A DNA stretch of 64,000 nt from Papaver somniferum (GCF_003573695.1 NC_039359.1:156666210-156730209), one strand, 5' to 3'; positions 44,444 to 56,480 are shown, counted from the first letter of the stretch. A program made the numbers and translations. Notes: a model not told the origin generated them from the sequence alone.

Positions 44444-46309
44444 ACCGACGCTCTAGTTAGTAATTCATGATACCAACTAAGATAACACTGAGGCTCCCAC
44501 AGATAGTATATTATTAAGAATCTTAGATAACACTGAGGCTCTAGTTAGTAATTCATGTTACACTGGAGAATGAATTTTTGGGAGCAGAATGTTCAGTTGG
44601 GATGATTTCTTTGCTTACGTTGAACATTAATTAGAGGAAATCGTCATCAACATCGAATCCAAAGGTAGGTTTAATCCCCTCCCATACTTCTAATTTAATC
44701 GAAAAAATTGATTAATTTATTTGAAATGAAGTGAAATTTCTAAAACTTGTTTCTAGGGTTTTACCTAAAACTTAATTTTCTTATCTAATCTGATTCTTAA
44801 TCGGAGTTCAGGAGTACAATAATCTCCTCTTAATCTTCGTTTTGACATCAAAATCTTCATTATGAAATTCGCTGGTGTATTTCCCAATTCTTATCTCGTT
44901 CAAAAATCAGATTCGAAATCAGTGAATCCTTATGTCCATTACCCATCAATTTGATTTGGATTTGATATACTTTATTTTCGACCTAATTTGATTTGTATTT
45001 GCTTTAGTTATTCAAAGTTTAACAACATATGCTATGAGATCTCGAGAATTCGATCGTGTGTTCGTAACCAAAAATTTTCTTTTATTTTTCTTCTATCAGA
45101 ACTGCTATTAATTAACGGTGAAGACACTGCTGACGGACGATGATCTAGAGTTGAACTCTCCAAGAAGATTAAACAGATTAATCACCTTCAGAGAATCTTG
45201 AAACCCGTGGAGTTGCGTACTTGCATCACTCATAAGCATGACCAGATTCTTATTGAGCAAAAGAACCTCTATATGAGTGTTTAAGTTCAACAACAAGCTT
45301 ACTTTAACAGAAAAAGTGTTGAACACTGCTAAAGTTAAGTTTTCTAGAGCTTGGAACAACTGCACACCACTCATGTTCTGTCAGATAGCTGCATATTTGA
45401 GCTTAACACCACAGGCTCACAACACCACCATTCGCCCAGATAATTGAAGTGACAACTCAAGTGGCAGAGGATCAAAGTTTAGCTTCGAACAAAGTTAAGT
45501 GCAACTATCTTTACTTACCTTCTTACATGATAATTTTCCAACTCAAATGAAATGTGCATATACATGCCATCATAGCTTTCTCTATAGCTTTCATCATAAT
45601 AGAGCCTCATATAGCCTCATATATATGATGCAATTTTCTGTCTTTAATGTATAAAGATTAAATGATGCAGAACTTAATATATTAAGTCAAATTGCAGGAT
45701 TTTTTTTTGCAACTACATGCTGTAGCTGTTTCCTTCAGCAACTACTTTTCTCATCTTCTCATAGTTTTTCATGACGATATATTGTTGAAAGATTAACCTG
45801 AACTTTTAAGTATCATTTTGGATGATAACTTGTATCGTATTTAGTTACCAGTTTCTGTAATGCATATATCTTCATACCAAGCATGATTAACATTATCTTT
45901 AACTCCTTATATAACTGAAAGGAGACTTCGTATTCCCGTATTTGATCTCATGAACCTGTCCTGTGCCAGTTTTGTAAAGCCATTCGCCGCTGACTTATTT
46001 GGTGAGAGCGGCTCAGAATATAAACTAATTTAGGGTATTTAAGTACCAGAAGGAAATACTATAAGTCCTTGCTAAACGAGATATGGTAGATGGTTTTGAT
46101 GAAAAGGGTGAGATTTGTATTGATGGTGCAAGCTACTTTATTAAATGCAATGGGCTTCGGGTATCCTCGGGGATTCTTGTAAGTTGGATACAACAACTGT
46201 ATGAATTAAGGGGAAATTAGGCGCAGACTCAAAAGAAATAATATTCTCATTGTCAGGCCCAGAATTAATTTTAGCTACCGTGACACCCAAAATTATCCAA
46301 AATTATTAA
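44444..46309. other. host-like DNA with possible decayed exons
   Basis: Bases 44444-44570 contain a repeated GCTCTAGTTAGTAATTCATG and GATAACACTGAGGCTC. On the plus strand 45131-45280, an open stretch of about 46 codons (KPVELRTCITHKHDQILIEQ, then KNLYMSV) follows a TTCTATCAG acceptor-like site and ends in a stop. It looks like an old coding exon I do not recognise. A short ATG frame at 44591 (MFSWDDFFAYVEH) is followed by a stop. No gene model is supported. Confidence 0.3.
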
Positions 46310-47165
46310 GAATCAATACATAACTCGTTATGCATACACTATTTTTTCAGGAATAACTCGTTATGCATACTATTTTTTCAGGAATAACTCGTTATGCATA
46401 CTATTTTTTCAGGGGTATAATTGTAAAGCAAACTTGGATATAACATATCTAAAAATCCGCGCCTTGGAATTTAACAAATTTTATATCGTTGGAAATTTTT
46501 TTAAGAAAGCTACGCAACGAATACAAACAACAATATCAAATTTTTGTTTTTCACGAAAAAGTTGGAGGTGATCATCATTTTAGGCAAAATTTTCGAAAAC
46601 TGTCTAGATAACCATTATGCAACCACCAAAAAAGACGCATAACGAATTATGCAACCATTTTCTCGACTGCATAACAAATTATGCATCTGCATAACAAAGT
46701 TATGCATCTATAACAAGTTATGTAACCATTGTTTTGGTTGATTTTAGTGCGTACATAAAAAATGAATGAATAATGCAGTATGCGTCCATATTTACGGATG
46801 CATATCAGGTTATGCATCTATTTTCTCGATGCATAAAAGATTGTGCAACAATTTTCTCGACGCATAATGTATTATGCAGTCATATTTTTGGATACATAAC
46901 AGGTTATGCATCTATTTTCACGACTGCATAACATGTTATGTAGATATTATTGTAGGTGCATGACAAGTTATGCAGCCTTATTTTTTATTGGTTTCAATAC
47001 TAAGAAAAAAGTAGTTGCATAACGTGTTATGCAACCGTTTTCTGGACTGCATAACAAGTTATGCAAAAAAAAAAGCTGCAGAACGTGTTATGCAACCAAT
47101 TTCGAGAATGCATAACAAGTTATGCAACAAATTTTATAGATGCATAACCTGTTATACATCAACCT
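46310..47165. repeat. cluster of GCATAAC-GTTATGC palindromes
   Basis: About twenty short imperfect palindromes of the form TGCATAACnnGTTATGCA (for example CTGCATAACAAGTTATGCAA near 47050), separated by about 20 to 45 bases, often with a CATTTTCTCGAC spacer. The first three (46315-46410) form a 33-bp tandem repeat with ACTATTTTTTCAGG. Spacing is irregular, unlike a satellite or CRISPR array. Confidence 0.8.
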
Positions 47166-48299
47166 ACATCTGTCTCGAGTATCTTTACACACATATTTAC
47201 CATCGAACATATTTTCCAAACTAACGGAAACATAGTACCTAGCTGCAGGCTTCTCGATGATCAACATCATCACTTTCCTGTCTCCCTCTTCATCGCACTA
47301 ACACAATCAGGTAAGCCCATGCCTTCTAACCCCACTGGAATTGTTGTAACTTTATCTCTTCCATCAATTACTCGAACACCAGCAGCAATAACTCAATCCC
47401 AGTCCCTGGTTAGCAGCTGAAACATCATCTAAAACAAGTTGTTAACCCTTAGAAGGAAGCCAGTAGCAGCATACATCTTTCACTGCCATAGATCAACCAA
47501 ATCACCACAGTTTCAGACCCATAACAACACACGTTCTACAACTGAAATTCATCTCAACAACTTGCAGTATCTCCTCCTAACCAAACCAGCTCAGTCTGCG
47601 AAAATCATCCCACCAGAAACCCTGTAAAACAGACCACCAGCACCATTGCAGCAGCAGCCATTGTAGACAAACTCAACTAGCATCAGATGAGCTTGAAGGC
47701 CTTTTCTCGAACGTGTTGTGTGCCTAAACTGGTAACTGCAATTCCTCATTCATTCACAACCCATAAACACACTCCATTCAATCCCCATTATCAACAGCAA
47801 CATCATTATCTTCCCTGGTTCAATTAGTCTTCAGAAATCATTCATAAACCCTTGAAATACACACACAAAAAATGGACAGCAACAACTGCACTTCCACCTG
47901 AATTTCAGCTCAAAATCTCGCCTGAACAACACATCTGACCTTGTCATTCCTTCCATGTATTGACTGCTCTAAATCCCCATCAACACAGTCCATCAGATAC
48001 ATCAACCACAACCCAATTTCAGTTGGAATTTCAGGCCAAGATGTAACTCAAATCAACCCCAATCTCTGCCAATAACCACCTCAACAAACGTAACTCATTT
48101 CCTTCTCTTGGTTGGTTCCGAGTGAAGCTGCTGATCTCTGCTTAATACCCATCTCGATCTCTGGCAGGAGATTCCGAGTTAAATTATCATTTGTTGTTTT
48201 TCTCCAAGGAATTTCTTCAAATAACTTCACTGTGTTCATGTTCTTTTTCTGCTTCGTTTACCATCTGCTGGCATAATTGAGAACTGTAAATTTGAATCA
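47166..48299. other. CA-rich unassigned sequence, no gene
   Basis: CA- and CAG-rich, moderate complexity, with no ORF over 62 codons. It continues beyond OF-2 at 55249; the OF-2 insertion split one sequence (AATCAATTCT then GTCGACC). Confidence 0.5.
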
Positions 48300-48304
48300 A
48301 TTCT

Positions 48305-49856
48305 TGATAGACGCATTTATGTGTCTATTTTTGTTCTCAATATTTTTTATTGTTAGACTCGATTAAGTACTTATTGTGTTATTTTGTGTTTTTGTATATG
48401 TTTTCAGAGAAATAAGCCTTTGCGGCGAAATGAGCTCGAAAAGTAGTGTTTTACACCCCAGGATAATGTACCGGAGGCACCTCAGAAATGCACCGGAAGC
48501 GTCCCAGAAATGTACCAGAGGAACCCAGAAAAATTACTATTTCCACCCCAAAATTACTATTTCCACCCCAATTGCTAAAGGGACACCCGTACAGGATTAG
48601 GGGGAGGACACTTTTCTTCTCATAATTCAAATTTCATTTTTGGCGGGAAAATATATTCTCTCCCTGACAGATTTTCAAATTGATTTTCGATGGATTTGTG
48701 GAGAGACTAAAGGCTGGAATTAATTGGGTCATATCTATTGAGTATAACAAGATTATTCTGAGCGTTGGAATGAGTTAAATTTGGCTAGAATCCGCTAACT
48801 TTCAATCGAGAGTTAAACAGGGAAGATACGCTCGAGTTCTCTGTGAGAGGAATTTTTGGGAAGTTTTGTGGACTAAATGGGGAAGATATATGATATTCTT
48901 AAGTGTTTATGCAACTATGGAAGTATTACAGCTCATATGCGCAGGCAGAGGGGATGGAGAAGATCATATCTCGGCTGATTGTGAAGAAAATGGAAAAAAA
49001 TATTTTCCGAGTAATGGAGAATTATATGGAGTGAATGAGCGAGATTCGATGGGTCTGTTGGCTATAAATAGGTTGCTGAGGTTGATCAGAGAGGGTGTCG
49101 AGAGTTTGGGGGCTTGAGGAGAACTGAGGAGCAAGAAATCACCATGAACAGCAAGCTTCCTGCTGCTGTTTTATGCTGCTGATGAAGATGATGAACACGA
49201 AGAACAGACTCTCAGAAACCGTCATTCTTCAACAATGACAACGACAGTGGCTCGTGGGTCGTAGGTGTGGGTCTTAGAACCATAGCGACAACAACAGTTA
49301 GATTTTATCGTTTATTCTGGACGCCTTTTGTGCGTCGCAGATTACAGTTTCACACCCCATTTTCTCTTCTTCTCTTTATTGTAAACACCAATTGAGCTTA
49401 ATAAAATATTTTGAGAGGTATTTCACCATGATGAGCTAAACCCAACATTGGGACAACGGAGGAGGCGATTTTCGTCATTCTGGTAAATTTAATTTATTCT
49501 TTTTATGACTTTTGCATTGATTTAAAATTGAAAAATGATTTTGATTAATTAGTTATCATTTTATTTGATGCGGCATGCTTGCTTAAATGTTTGATGTCCC
49601 GTGCTTACGATTTATAACTAATATTCTGAGAATCTATATTGGCAAAATAAGAGTCCTTACATTTTATGTTTTGAGCGATAATTGTTAAGGATAAATAAAA
49701 TGTACCATATGCATGAGAATTGGCCAAGTCCTTAGTCCCAGTAACTCTCTACCAATTTGTCAATATTTGTATATATATTTATTTTCTAAAAAAATTATCC
49801 TTCACAAGTCCGAGAGTTTGAACCTCATTATTACAACCCACGAAAAAAAACATAAA
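48305..49856 (+). repeat. OF-2 5' LTR (about 1552 bp)
   Basis: TATA box GCTATAAATAGG at 49061-49072. Compared with the 3' LTR it has an extra 24 bases in the CAGAAATG-CACCGGA region near 48485-48510, a short tandem duplication. The right terminus is a little degenerate (ACATAAA instead of ACATCA), so the end is approximate. Confidence 0.92.
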
Positions 49857-49861
49857 ATTTT

Positions 49862-49879
49862 TGGCGCCGCCGACGCGGA
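49862..49879 (+). promoter_or_regulatory. OF-2 primer-binding site
   Basis: TGGCGCCGCCGACGCGGA, identical to OF-1 and related to the tRNA-Asp primer site of Athila elements with about four mismatches. Confidence 0.8.
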
Positions 49880-50217
49880 CTTTTGCTTAGGTAGAATCAT
49901 TTTTTTTAGGTTTATTATTTTTTTTTCCTTTTTACGTTTCTTTTTGTTTTTGATTTGCAGGTTTGAAGTGGAGTACTAAGGACCTTGGAAGGAAAAGCTT
50001 AAAGCGGAAGGAGCGAAAGAAGAATTTTTTTGTTTTATATATAGAAAAGAGAGAAAAAAAAGAGAGAGATTTTTTATATTTTTTTTAGGTTATTTTTTTT
50101 TTCTTTTTCTTTTGCACTTTACTTTATTTGAACTTTGGACTGGACTCTTGGACTTTATTATTTTTTTTAAAACCCTACGGAAGGGTAGTTAAATACAAAC
50201 TGTGTGCAGGGAAGGAC

Positions 50218-50357
50218 GACGATTACTATATCGTCTCGGCCCCTCGGGTTCGCACACTGACACGGGAGTCAGTGGCCCGAGTCGACTACAACGGTTCTTC
50301 GCCCGTATAGTACGGGAGGTAAACTTCTAAACACCCGCGAATCTCCTGCAAGCGGGT
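50218..50357 (+). ncRNA. structured leader of OF-2 RNA (candidate)
   Basis: Stems: GACGAT/ATCGTC (50218-50235); CTCGGG/CCCGAG (50243-50281) enclosing CACTGAC/GTCAGTG (50255-50274); CCCGTA/TACGGG (50302-50316); ACCCGC/GCGGGT (50333-50357). Located about 340 bases after the primer site and 560 bases before the ORF. Confidence 0.5.
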
Positions 50358-50917
50358 TTACTGTTTGCTTTAAGGTGAATATATGCTGAGGACTTGAATA
50401 CGGCTGTTTTAAATTCCTAGTAAAGGGCAAGGTCTGGCCAATACAAGATAAGGGTTCGGATTTCATCACCGTTCTCTTCTTGCCCGCCTTAGGAAAACAA
50501 AAGCAAACGCGATCCTAAGCCTAAAATTTTGACTAGAACGAGACCTATAGGGTAACGAGGTTAATAGGAAACTCGTTCGAAAAATATTGGTTGCTCTTTA
50601 AGCACACTTCAAAGTTCATGATGGTTTCTGTGAGTTGAATGCGTGACTGCGCCGCCTTCTAATGCGGTGAGGCCTTGGGTATCAAAGCTCTACTAAGCTT
50701 CCCTCGTCTCTATTCAACTTACTTTGACTCAGATTGATTCTAGAGGGGTTTTCTCAAATTGCAACGAATTCCCTTTCGAAAGATAGAAGCTGGTCTAGAA
50801 ACAATCTAAGTGGAGCCATCATGCTTTTTGTTTGCTAGAATTTATAGGTTTGATTTGGTCGAGTCAGCCTTGTTTGTGATTGTGTAGAATTCCTCTGTAG
50901 ATTGTGTTTCCTCGGTG

Positions 50918-52243
50918 ATGAATCCTTTTCAGGAGACGCCACCTGAGATGACATTACGAGAATATATGAGTAGAAATTCTCGTTATCAAGAGACGTCTTC
51001 GAAAATGACTCTTGGTGAATATATGCAAGGGAAACGACATTGGGATGTTCCAACGGTTAGCGATGAATCACCTCTAACGATCTACGAGAAGTATTATAAA
51101 AATAGACCGCTTAGTTTGGAACAAAGATTGAGAATTATTAGATGTCAAAAATTATATTATGATGATGAAGATAGTGCTGATGAAGAATCGGAAATGTGTG
51201 GGAATAGTGATCAGGAATTTGTTACCCAAGTTGAGCCTTATAATGATTATATTATTTCTGGTTCAGATCCTAATAATTTTAAAAATTATTCACCTATTCA
51301 AAAGGACGAGGATTTGACCAGAGATACCCCCGTTTCAGACGATGTAATATGTCCTGTTTACGAAACCAACAAAGGTTTAGAGGAACCGGTTTATCATGAG
51401 AATACTGTTTTATAGTCATACGATTTAGAAACTATAGTCTTAGATGAACTCGTAGAAATGAGTGAGGATGCACCGAAAGATTACAACTTAGAAGAATCAA
51501 TGGCCCATTTTCAAGAATCCGATGACCTACAAATTAGGGAAGTTGTGACTAGTCTATCTAGAGAAACTGAAAACTCTAAGTTTGGGGGTGAGTATCATCC
51601 TCCATGTGCTTTAACTCTTAGTAAGGTCCCTCACTTGGGACTTGACATCAATGTCTCAACCATCTTACAAGATTATCTTCATACTCGTTTTCCAGAACCT
51701 AATGATATCCAACAAGAGTCTCAACTGTTAGAAACCCATCCTCTGGTTGATGTGGTTAACCCAGGCAATAATACCAAGATTGATTTTGTCTTCCCACCAA
51801 ATAGTTTTCTTCCAAATGTGGGAACATATAGATTTCAAATGTGTCGAATATTAAGTTGTGAGACTAAACCTAAATGCCTTAGGAAATTAGAATCGATAAA
51901 TTTGCTTAAGAATGACCACTACTCTCACTGTTGTCAATTATGTAAGTCAAACCTGATTGACTTAGAGGATCCTCAGTTATTTAGGTTACTATTATTTTAT
52001 GATTCTAAGTTCTTATTTGAGTTTTTCCAGACTCTAGGACCTAATAATTTGGATCCAACCTATGAGGAAATGCATTCGAGGAAAATATTTTATTTAGACC
52101 CTTTCATAGAACCTGAACCTGAACCACAATTAGATATAAATATCTTAATCAGGAAACTAGATAAGGGCATGCTATCCTTGTTCACTTTCTTGGGTTACTG
52201 TAGTTTCCTTTGGTCAGCTCTATTCCGTTTTGAAGACCCATAG
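50918..52243 (+). pseudogene. orphan long ORF of OF-2, interrupted
   Basis: Homologous to the OF-1 ORF from the DEDSADEESEMCGNSDQE region onward. One in-frame TAG at 51413 splits it and another stop after FRFEDP (52241) removes the last dozen residues; the DPQLFRLLLYDS-like end continues in frame beyond. The N-terminus is different from OF-1 and OF-3: it has a repeated MTLREYM / MTLGEYM unit within about 25 residues and no MSNWYDRSQYNEY. It keeps LLETHPLVDVVNPG, FPPNSFLP, PEPEPQL and the hydrophobic C-terminal stretch. Start taken at ATG 50918. Confidence 0.75.
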
Positions 52244-52428
52244 TTATTTCGACTGTTACTTTATGGTTCGAGTTGACTAATCCTTTCCTAAGTCTGGCTG
52301 AAGACTTTAAACTTAGCACTTCTTGGGAGGTAACCCAATCTCATGCGACACGGTAATATCTTTACTTATCTCTTTTGCTTCTATTGGTAACAATTTCTCC
52401 TTGTTCATGCTTTAAATTTCATCTTTTG

Positions 52429-52466
52429 AACATTGAGGACAATGTTAGATTTAAGTTTGGGGGTAT
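52429..52466 (+). promoter_or_regulatory. internal polypurine-like motif, OF-2
   Basis: AACATTGAGGACAATGTTAG then ATTTAAGTTTGGGGGTAT, ending about 1.25 kb before the 3' LTR. Confidence 0.65.
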
Positions 52467-52663
52467 GGGAGAAACTTTTTAGTTGCACTTTTGAAACTTC
52501 TAGCGTCACATGGTATCCAGTTAGCTAAGTTTACATACTGTTTCTCACCGAAAAGATAGAAATTGGAATGCTAGAGATAACAACTTATTGAGACATTAGA
52601 GAAAAAGACATTGAGATCCTTGAAATTCAGGAGAGAAATTGTTCCTTTTAGAGGGTAACCGTG

Positions 52664-52915
52664 ATGGACCTAACCATACATGATGGAAAGGCAAGTAGGT
52701 CAGGAAATGCCAGAAAGACAAAGCAACCTTACAATGTAGTCTTAGTTACTGGATTACGACTCTCTCTCAGTAGAAACTTATCATCATCAACAAGCGGAGC
52801 GACATCAAAATCTATGAAGAAAGTTGAAGACATTTTAGGTTTAGAAGCAACAATAGAAAAGAATAATTCAAAAATCAAAGTTGAAGTTATAAGAGCAAAT
52901 GATATAAGTTGTTAG
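52664..52915 (+). CDS. small second ORF of OF-2 (83 aa)
   Basis: Starts MDLTIHDGKASRSGNARKTK and ends KVEVIRANDISC; it shares almost all residues after KTKQP with OF-1. Serine-rich, basic, no known motif. OF-3 retains the start but has a 1-base deletion after FEDV. The nucleotide sequence upstream of the ATG is equally conserved, so conservation alone does not prove coding. Confidence 0.4.
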   Translation: MDLTIHDGKASRSGNARKTKQPYNVVLVTGLRLSLSRNLSSSTSGATSKSMKKVEDILGLEATIEKNNSKIKVEVIRANDISC

Positions 52916-53700
52916 AATCCATGATACCAAGACATGACAAGTTGCGAAGATCCAAGTTTTGAAAGTCCTTCTCTCATTGCCGTGTAAATTGTTGTCTTGT
53001 AATTTTTTTCTCCATAAAAAAAATGAAAAAGAATGAAAAAAAAAGAGAAAAAAAATGAATAAAATAAAATAAAAATGAAAAAAAATCATCGTTACGTTTT
53101 TTTTTTCAATAAGGCCATAGGGAAGAAGAAATTATAAGTCAAGCAAGAAACCAAAGAGAAGAGTTAATTGTCAAGGTTCTATGAGGTTCGAGAGTTTATC
53201 ATCAATAGTTGAAGACCGAAGAAGGCGTTGTTTCTACTGAGCATTGTGAGAGAGTCGAAGAAAGATGCATTTTGGTTGCTTTGTTAGTCTGCTTTCAATC
53301 TTGCACAAGATCTTTCTAGCACTGGTTTAACTCATCACACGTAATTAGTCCAGCTATGTAGCAGATGTCCCTCTCATTTTTATCTCTCTCCTAATCTTAT
53401 CCAGCTGTAAATCAGCGGATGCATCTTACAATGTTTATCTAGCTGTGTAGCGGATATCTCTTTATCTAGCAGTCGTGTGGATGTGTCTCCCCTTTTCTTC
53501 AGTTAGCTTTAGAGTTGACACCTTTAATTTCTCTGGCATTCTAGTTACTTGGAGATAGGTTGAGAATATGTATGTCCTCATAGCTCTTTGGATACTTGTG
53601 ACCAATTATGAGTAATGGTTTTGTGGGTACACCTCTGGTAAACCCTCCCGAGATTAACTCGGTTTTATTTTTTATTTTTGCTCGAGGACTAGCAAATAAT
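52916..53700 (+). other. OF-2 3' untranslated segment
   Basis: A/T-rich tract at 53020-53110, then a conserved block with repeated AGCTGTGTAGC-GGAT units (53350-53470). Shared with OF-1 and OF-3. No ORF. Confidence 0.6.
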
Positions 53701-53715
53701 AAGTTTGGGGGTATT
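53701..53715 (+). promoter_or_regulatory. OF-2 polypurine tract
   Basis: AAGTTTGGGGGTATT directly before TGATAGACG of the 3' LTR. Confidence 0.85.
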
Positions 53716-55248
53716 TGATAGACGCATTTATGTGTCTATTTTTGTTCTCAATATTTTGTATTGTTAGACTCGATTAAGTATTTATTGTGTTATTTTGTGT
53801 TTTTGTAGATGTTTTTAGAGAAATAATCCTTTGCGGCGAAATGAGCTCGAAAAGTAGTGTTTTACACCCCAGGATAATGTACCGGAGGCACCTCAGAAAT
53901 GCACCGGAGGAACCCAGAAAAATTACTATTTCCACCCCAAAATTACTATTTCCACCCCAACTGCTAAAGGGACACCCGTACAGGATTAGGGGGAGGACAC
54001 TTTTCTTCTCATAATTCAAATTTCATTTTTGGCGGGAAAATATATTCTCTCCCTGACAGATTTTCAAATTGATTTTCGATGGATTTGTGGAGAGACTAAA
54101 GGCTGGAATTAATTGGGTCATATCTATTGAGTATAACAAGATTATTCTGAGCGTTGGAATGAGTTAAATTTGGCTAGAATCCGCTAACTTTCAATCGAGA
54201 GTTAAACAGGGAAGATACGCTCGAGTTCTTTGTGAGAGAAATTTTTGGGAAGTTTTGTGGACTAAATGGGGAAGATATATGATATTCTTAAGTGTTTATG
54301 CAACTATGGAAGTATTACAGCTCATATGCGCAGGCAGAGGGGATGGAGAAGATCATATCTCGGCTGACTGTGAAGAAAATGGAAAAAAATATTTTCCGAG
54401 TAATGGAGAATTATATGGAGTGAATGAGCGAGATTCGATGGGTCTGTTGGCTATAAATAGGTTGTTGAGGTTGATCAGAGAGGGTGTCGAGAGTTTGGGG
54501 GCTTGAGGAGAACTGAGGAGCAAGAAATCACCATGAACAGCAAGCTTCCTGTTGCTGTTTTATGCTGCTGATGAAGATGAAGAACACGAAGAACAGACTC
54601 TCAGAAACCGTCGTTCTTCAACAATGACAACGACAGTGGCTCGTGGGTCGTAGGTGTGGGCCTTAGAACCATAGCGACAACAGCAGTTAGATTTTATCGT
54701 TTATTCTGGACGCCTTTTGTGCGTCGCAGATTACAGTTTCACACCCCATTTTCTCTTCTTCTCTTTATTGTAAACACCAATTGAGCTTAATAAAATATTT
54801 TGAGAGGTATTTCACCATGATGAGCTAAACCCAACATTGGGACAACGGAGGAGGCGATTTTCGTCATTCTGGTAAATTTAATTTATTCTTTTTATGACTT
54901 TTGCATTGATTTAAAATTGAAAAATGATTTTGATTAATTAGTTATCATTTTATTTGATGCGGCATGCTTGCTTAAATGTTTGATGTCCCGTGCTTACGAT
55001 TTATAACTAATATTCTGAGAATCTATATTGGCAAAATAAGAGTCCTTACATTTTATGTTTTGAGCGATAATTGTTAAGGATAAATAAAATGTACCATATG
55101 CATGAGAATTGGCCAAGTCCTTAGTCCCAGTAACTCTCTACCAATTTGTCAATATTTGTATATATATTTATTTTCTAAAAAAATTATCCTTCACAAGTCC
55201 GAGAGTTTGAACCTCATTACTACAACCCACGAAAAAAAACATTAATCA
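53716..55248 (+). repeat. OF-2 3' LTR (1533 bp)
   Basis: TGATAGACGC...CATTAATCA followed by the duplication ATTCT. TATA box CTATAAATAGG at 54451-54461. About 99 percent identical to the 5' LTR by eye. Confidence 0.93.
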
Positions 55249-55832
55249 ATTCTGTCGACCTAATTCTCTGGACCCTAATTTTCTTCTTCGATTTTACCAT
55301 CAATTCATCACAAAATCTGAATCAACTTGAGTGATAACCAATACCCACTCTTCCTAATCGACCACAACTCATCGGGAATTCACGGTAGAGTGGAGAGGAC
55401 GAAGAAAATGAATTGAAGAAGAAGAAGAAAGAAAACGAACGAAATAGAATTTTATAAAATATGGGTTTGAGAATAATTTTTTTCTAGAAAATGGGTGCGC
55501 GCTTTCAAATTTCTGGGCGTGGGTTTCACAGTGGGAAATATCCAAAGAATGGGTCTCCCCGTAGTTTTCACATGAATTAATTAGATAGACACTTTATTGA
55601 ATTGGTGACCTTCAATTGATGCTTTGAATTATTTGTTGATTTTCAGTATTGTTCTGTTGGAATGCCTCATTGAAGTTCCATTTTGACTACCCTATCAAAC
55701 AACTTTTGATCTAACCATATAAGAGATTAGCAAACCTTATTTTTCAGACATAAATTAGGGTCTATTTGTTTTATTAACATACATAAGTTTCTTTTTATTA
55801 TCACTCACTTCAGTCCATTAACTTGAGCACAT
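55249..55832. other. continuation of the split host-like sequence, no gene
   Basis: Continues the sequence of 47166-48299 after the target duplication. GAAGAAGAAG-rich, then AATGGGTGCGCGCTTTCAAATT-like text (55489-55510) that looks like the end of an unrecognised repeat. Confidence 0.4.
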
Positions 55833-56245
55833 TGTTAGAGCATAACTCGGTCAACCTCGCATGTGTTGCTATATCAATCATGTTTGTCAATGTTAGTGAT
55901 CAAAACTATGAGTCTTGATTTCTAGTCTGTTATAGCCAAGTCTCGGACTTGGATAGAAAAGTGTAGTTGAGCTCAAGGACTTCATGGAGATTCATCATAC
56001 AACGATGAAGATCTACTCAAGGAATCGTGGAACTTCATCAACAAAAAGGTATGTGGAGACTTGAAATTATCTATCACTCAAAAGTATATTTATTATATCT
56101 CCTACTTCTTATGAGACAAAAAGTCATATGCTATATAGACTGGATCATACACATTTGACATTTCGAGCCGAGTATTCACTACTTATATTTTTCTCGAAAT
56201 CGTGTGTTGGTAAAGCGTTTCGCTTTGATCAAGTTTATCTTCACC
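55833..56245 (+). repeat. copia LTR 5' fragment
   Basis: TGTTAGAGCATAACTCGGTC start; aligns with the first ~400 bases of the 28641 LTR (TTTCGAGCCGAGT near 56160, TTTCGCTTTGATC near 56218). It breaks at 56245, where the minisatellite begins. Confidence 0.8.
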
Positions 56246-56480
56246 TGGCATGGTTGGCATGCCTTGGCGCGGTAGATGTGGCTGGCATGGTTTGCCATTG
56301 GCACAGTGGTGCGGTTGGCATGGTTGGCATGCCTTGGCGTGGTAGATGTGGCTGGCATGGTTTGCCATTGGCACAGTGGTGCAGTTGGCATGCCTTGGCG
56401 CGGTAGATGTGGCTGGCATGGTTTGCCATTGGCACAGTGGTGCGGCTGTCATGGTGGGCATGACTTGGCGCAGTAGCATG
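56246..56480. repeat. displaced 70-bp minisatellite from the PMD-element LTR
   Basis: About 3.3 units of GGCATGCCTTGGCGCGGTAG, then ATGTGGCTGGCATGGTTTGC, CATTGGCACAGTGGTGCGG. The units match the array at about 27235-27535 closely, but none of the rest of that LTR is present. It sits within a broken copia LTR. Confidence 0.85.

Larger units (their letters stand above)
48305..55248 (+). mobile_element. OF-2: orphan-ORF LTR element, complete, plus strand
   Basis: LTRs at 48305-49856 and 53716-55248 (TGATAGACGC start). Target duplications ATTCT at 48300-48304 and 55249-55253. In order: primer site, pyrimidine-rich region, structured leader, long ORF with stops, polypurine-like motif, small ORF and polypurine tract. 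LTRs differ by a 24-bp indel and about 16 substitutions (roughly 1 percent), so it is fairly young, yet its ORF is broken. No pol domain. Confidence 0.94.

Noticed and set aside
46310..47165. CRISPR-like array of short palindromic repeats
   Set aside because: Spacing and repeat sequence are irregular, there are no cas genes, and the context is a plant nuclear genome.
48866..49117. 83-codon frame identical in both OF-2 LTRs (also 54255-54506)
   Set aside because: Lies in U3 up to and across the TATA box at 49061. Not seen in OF-1 or OF-3 LTRs; identity follows from LTR duplication.
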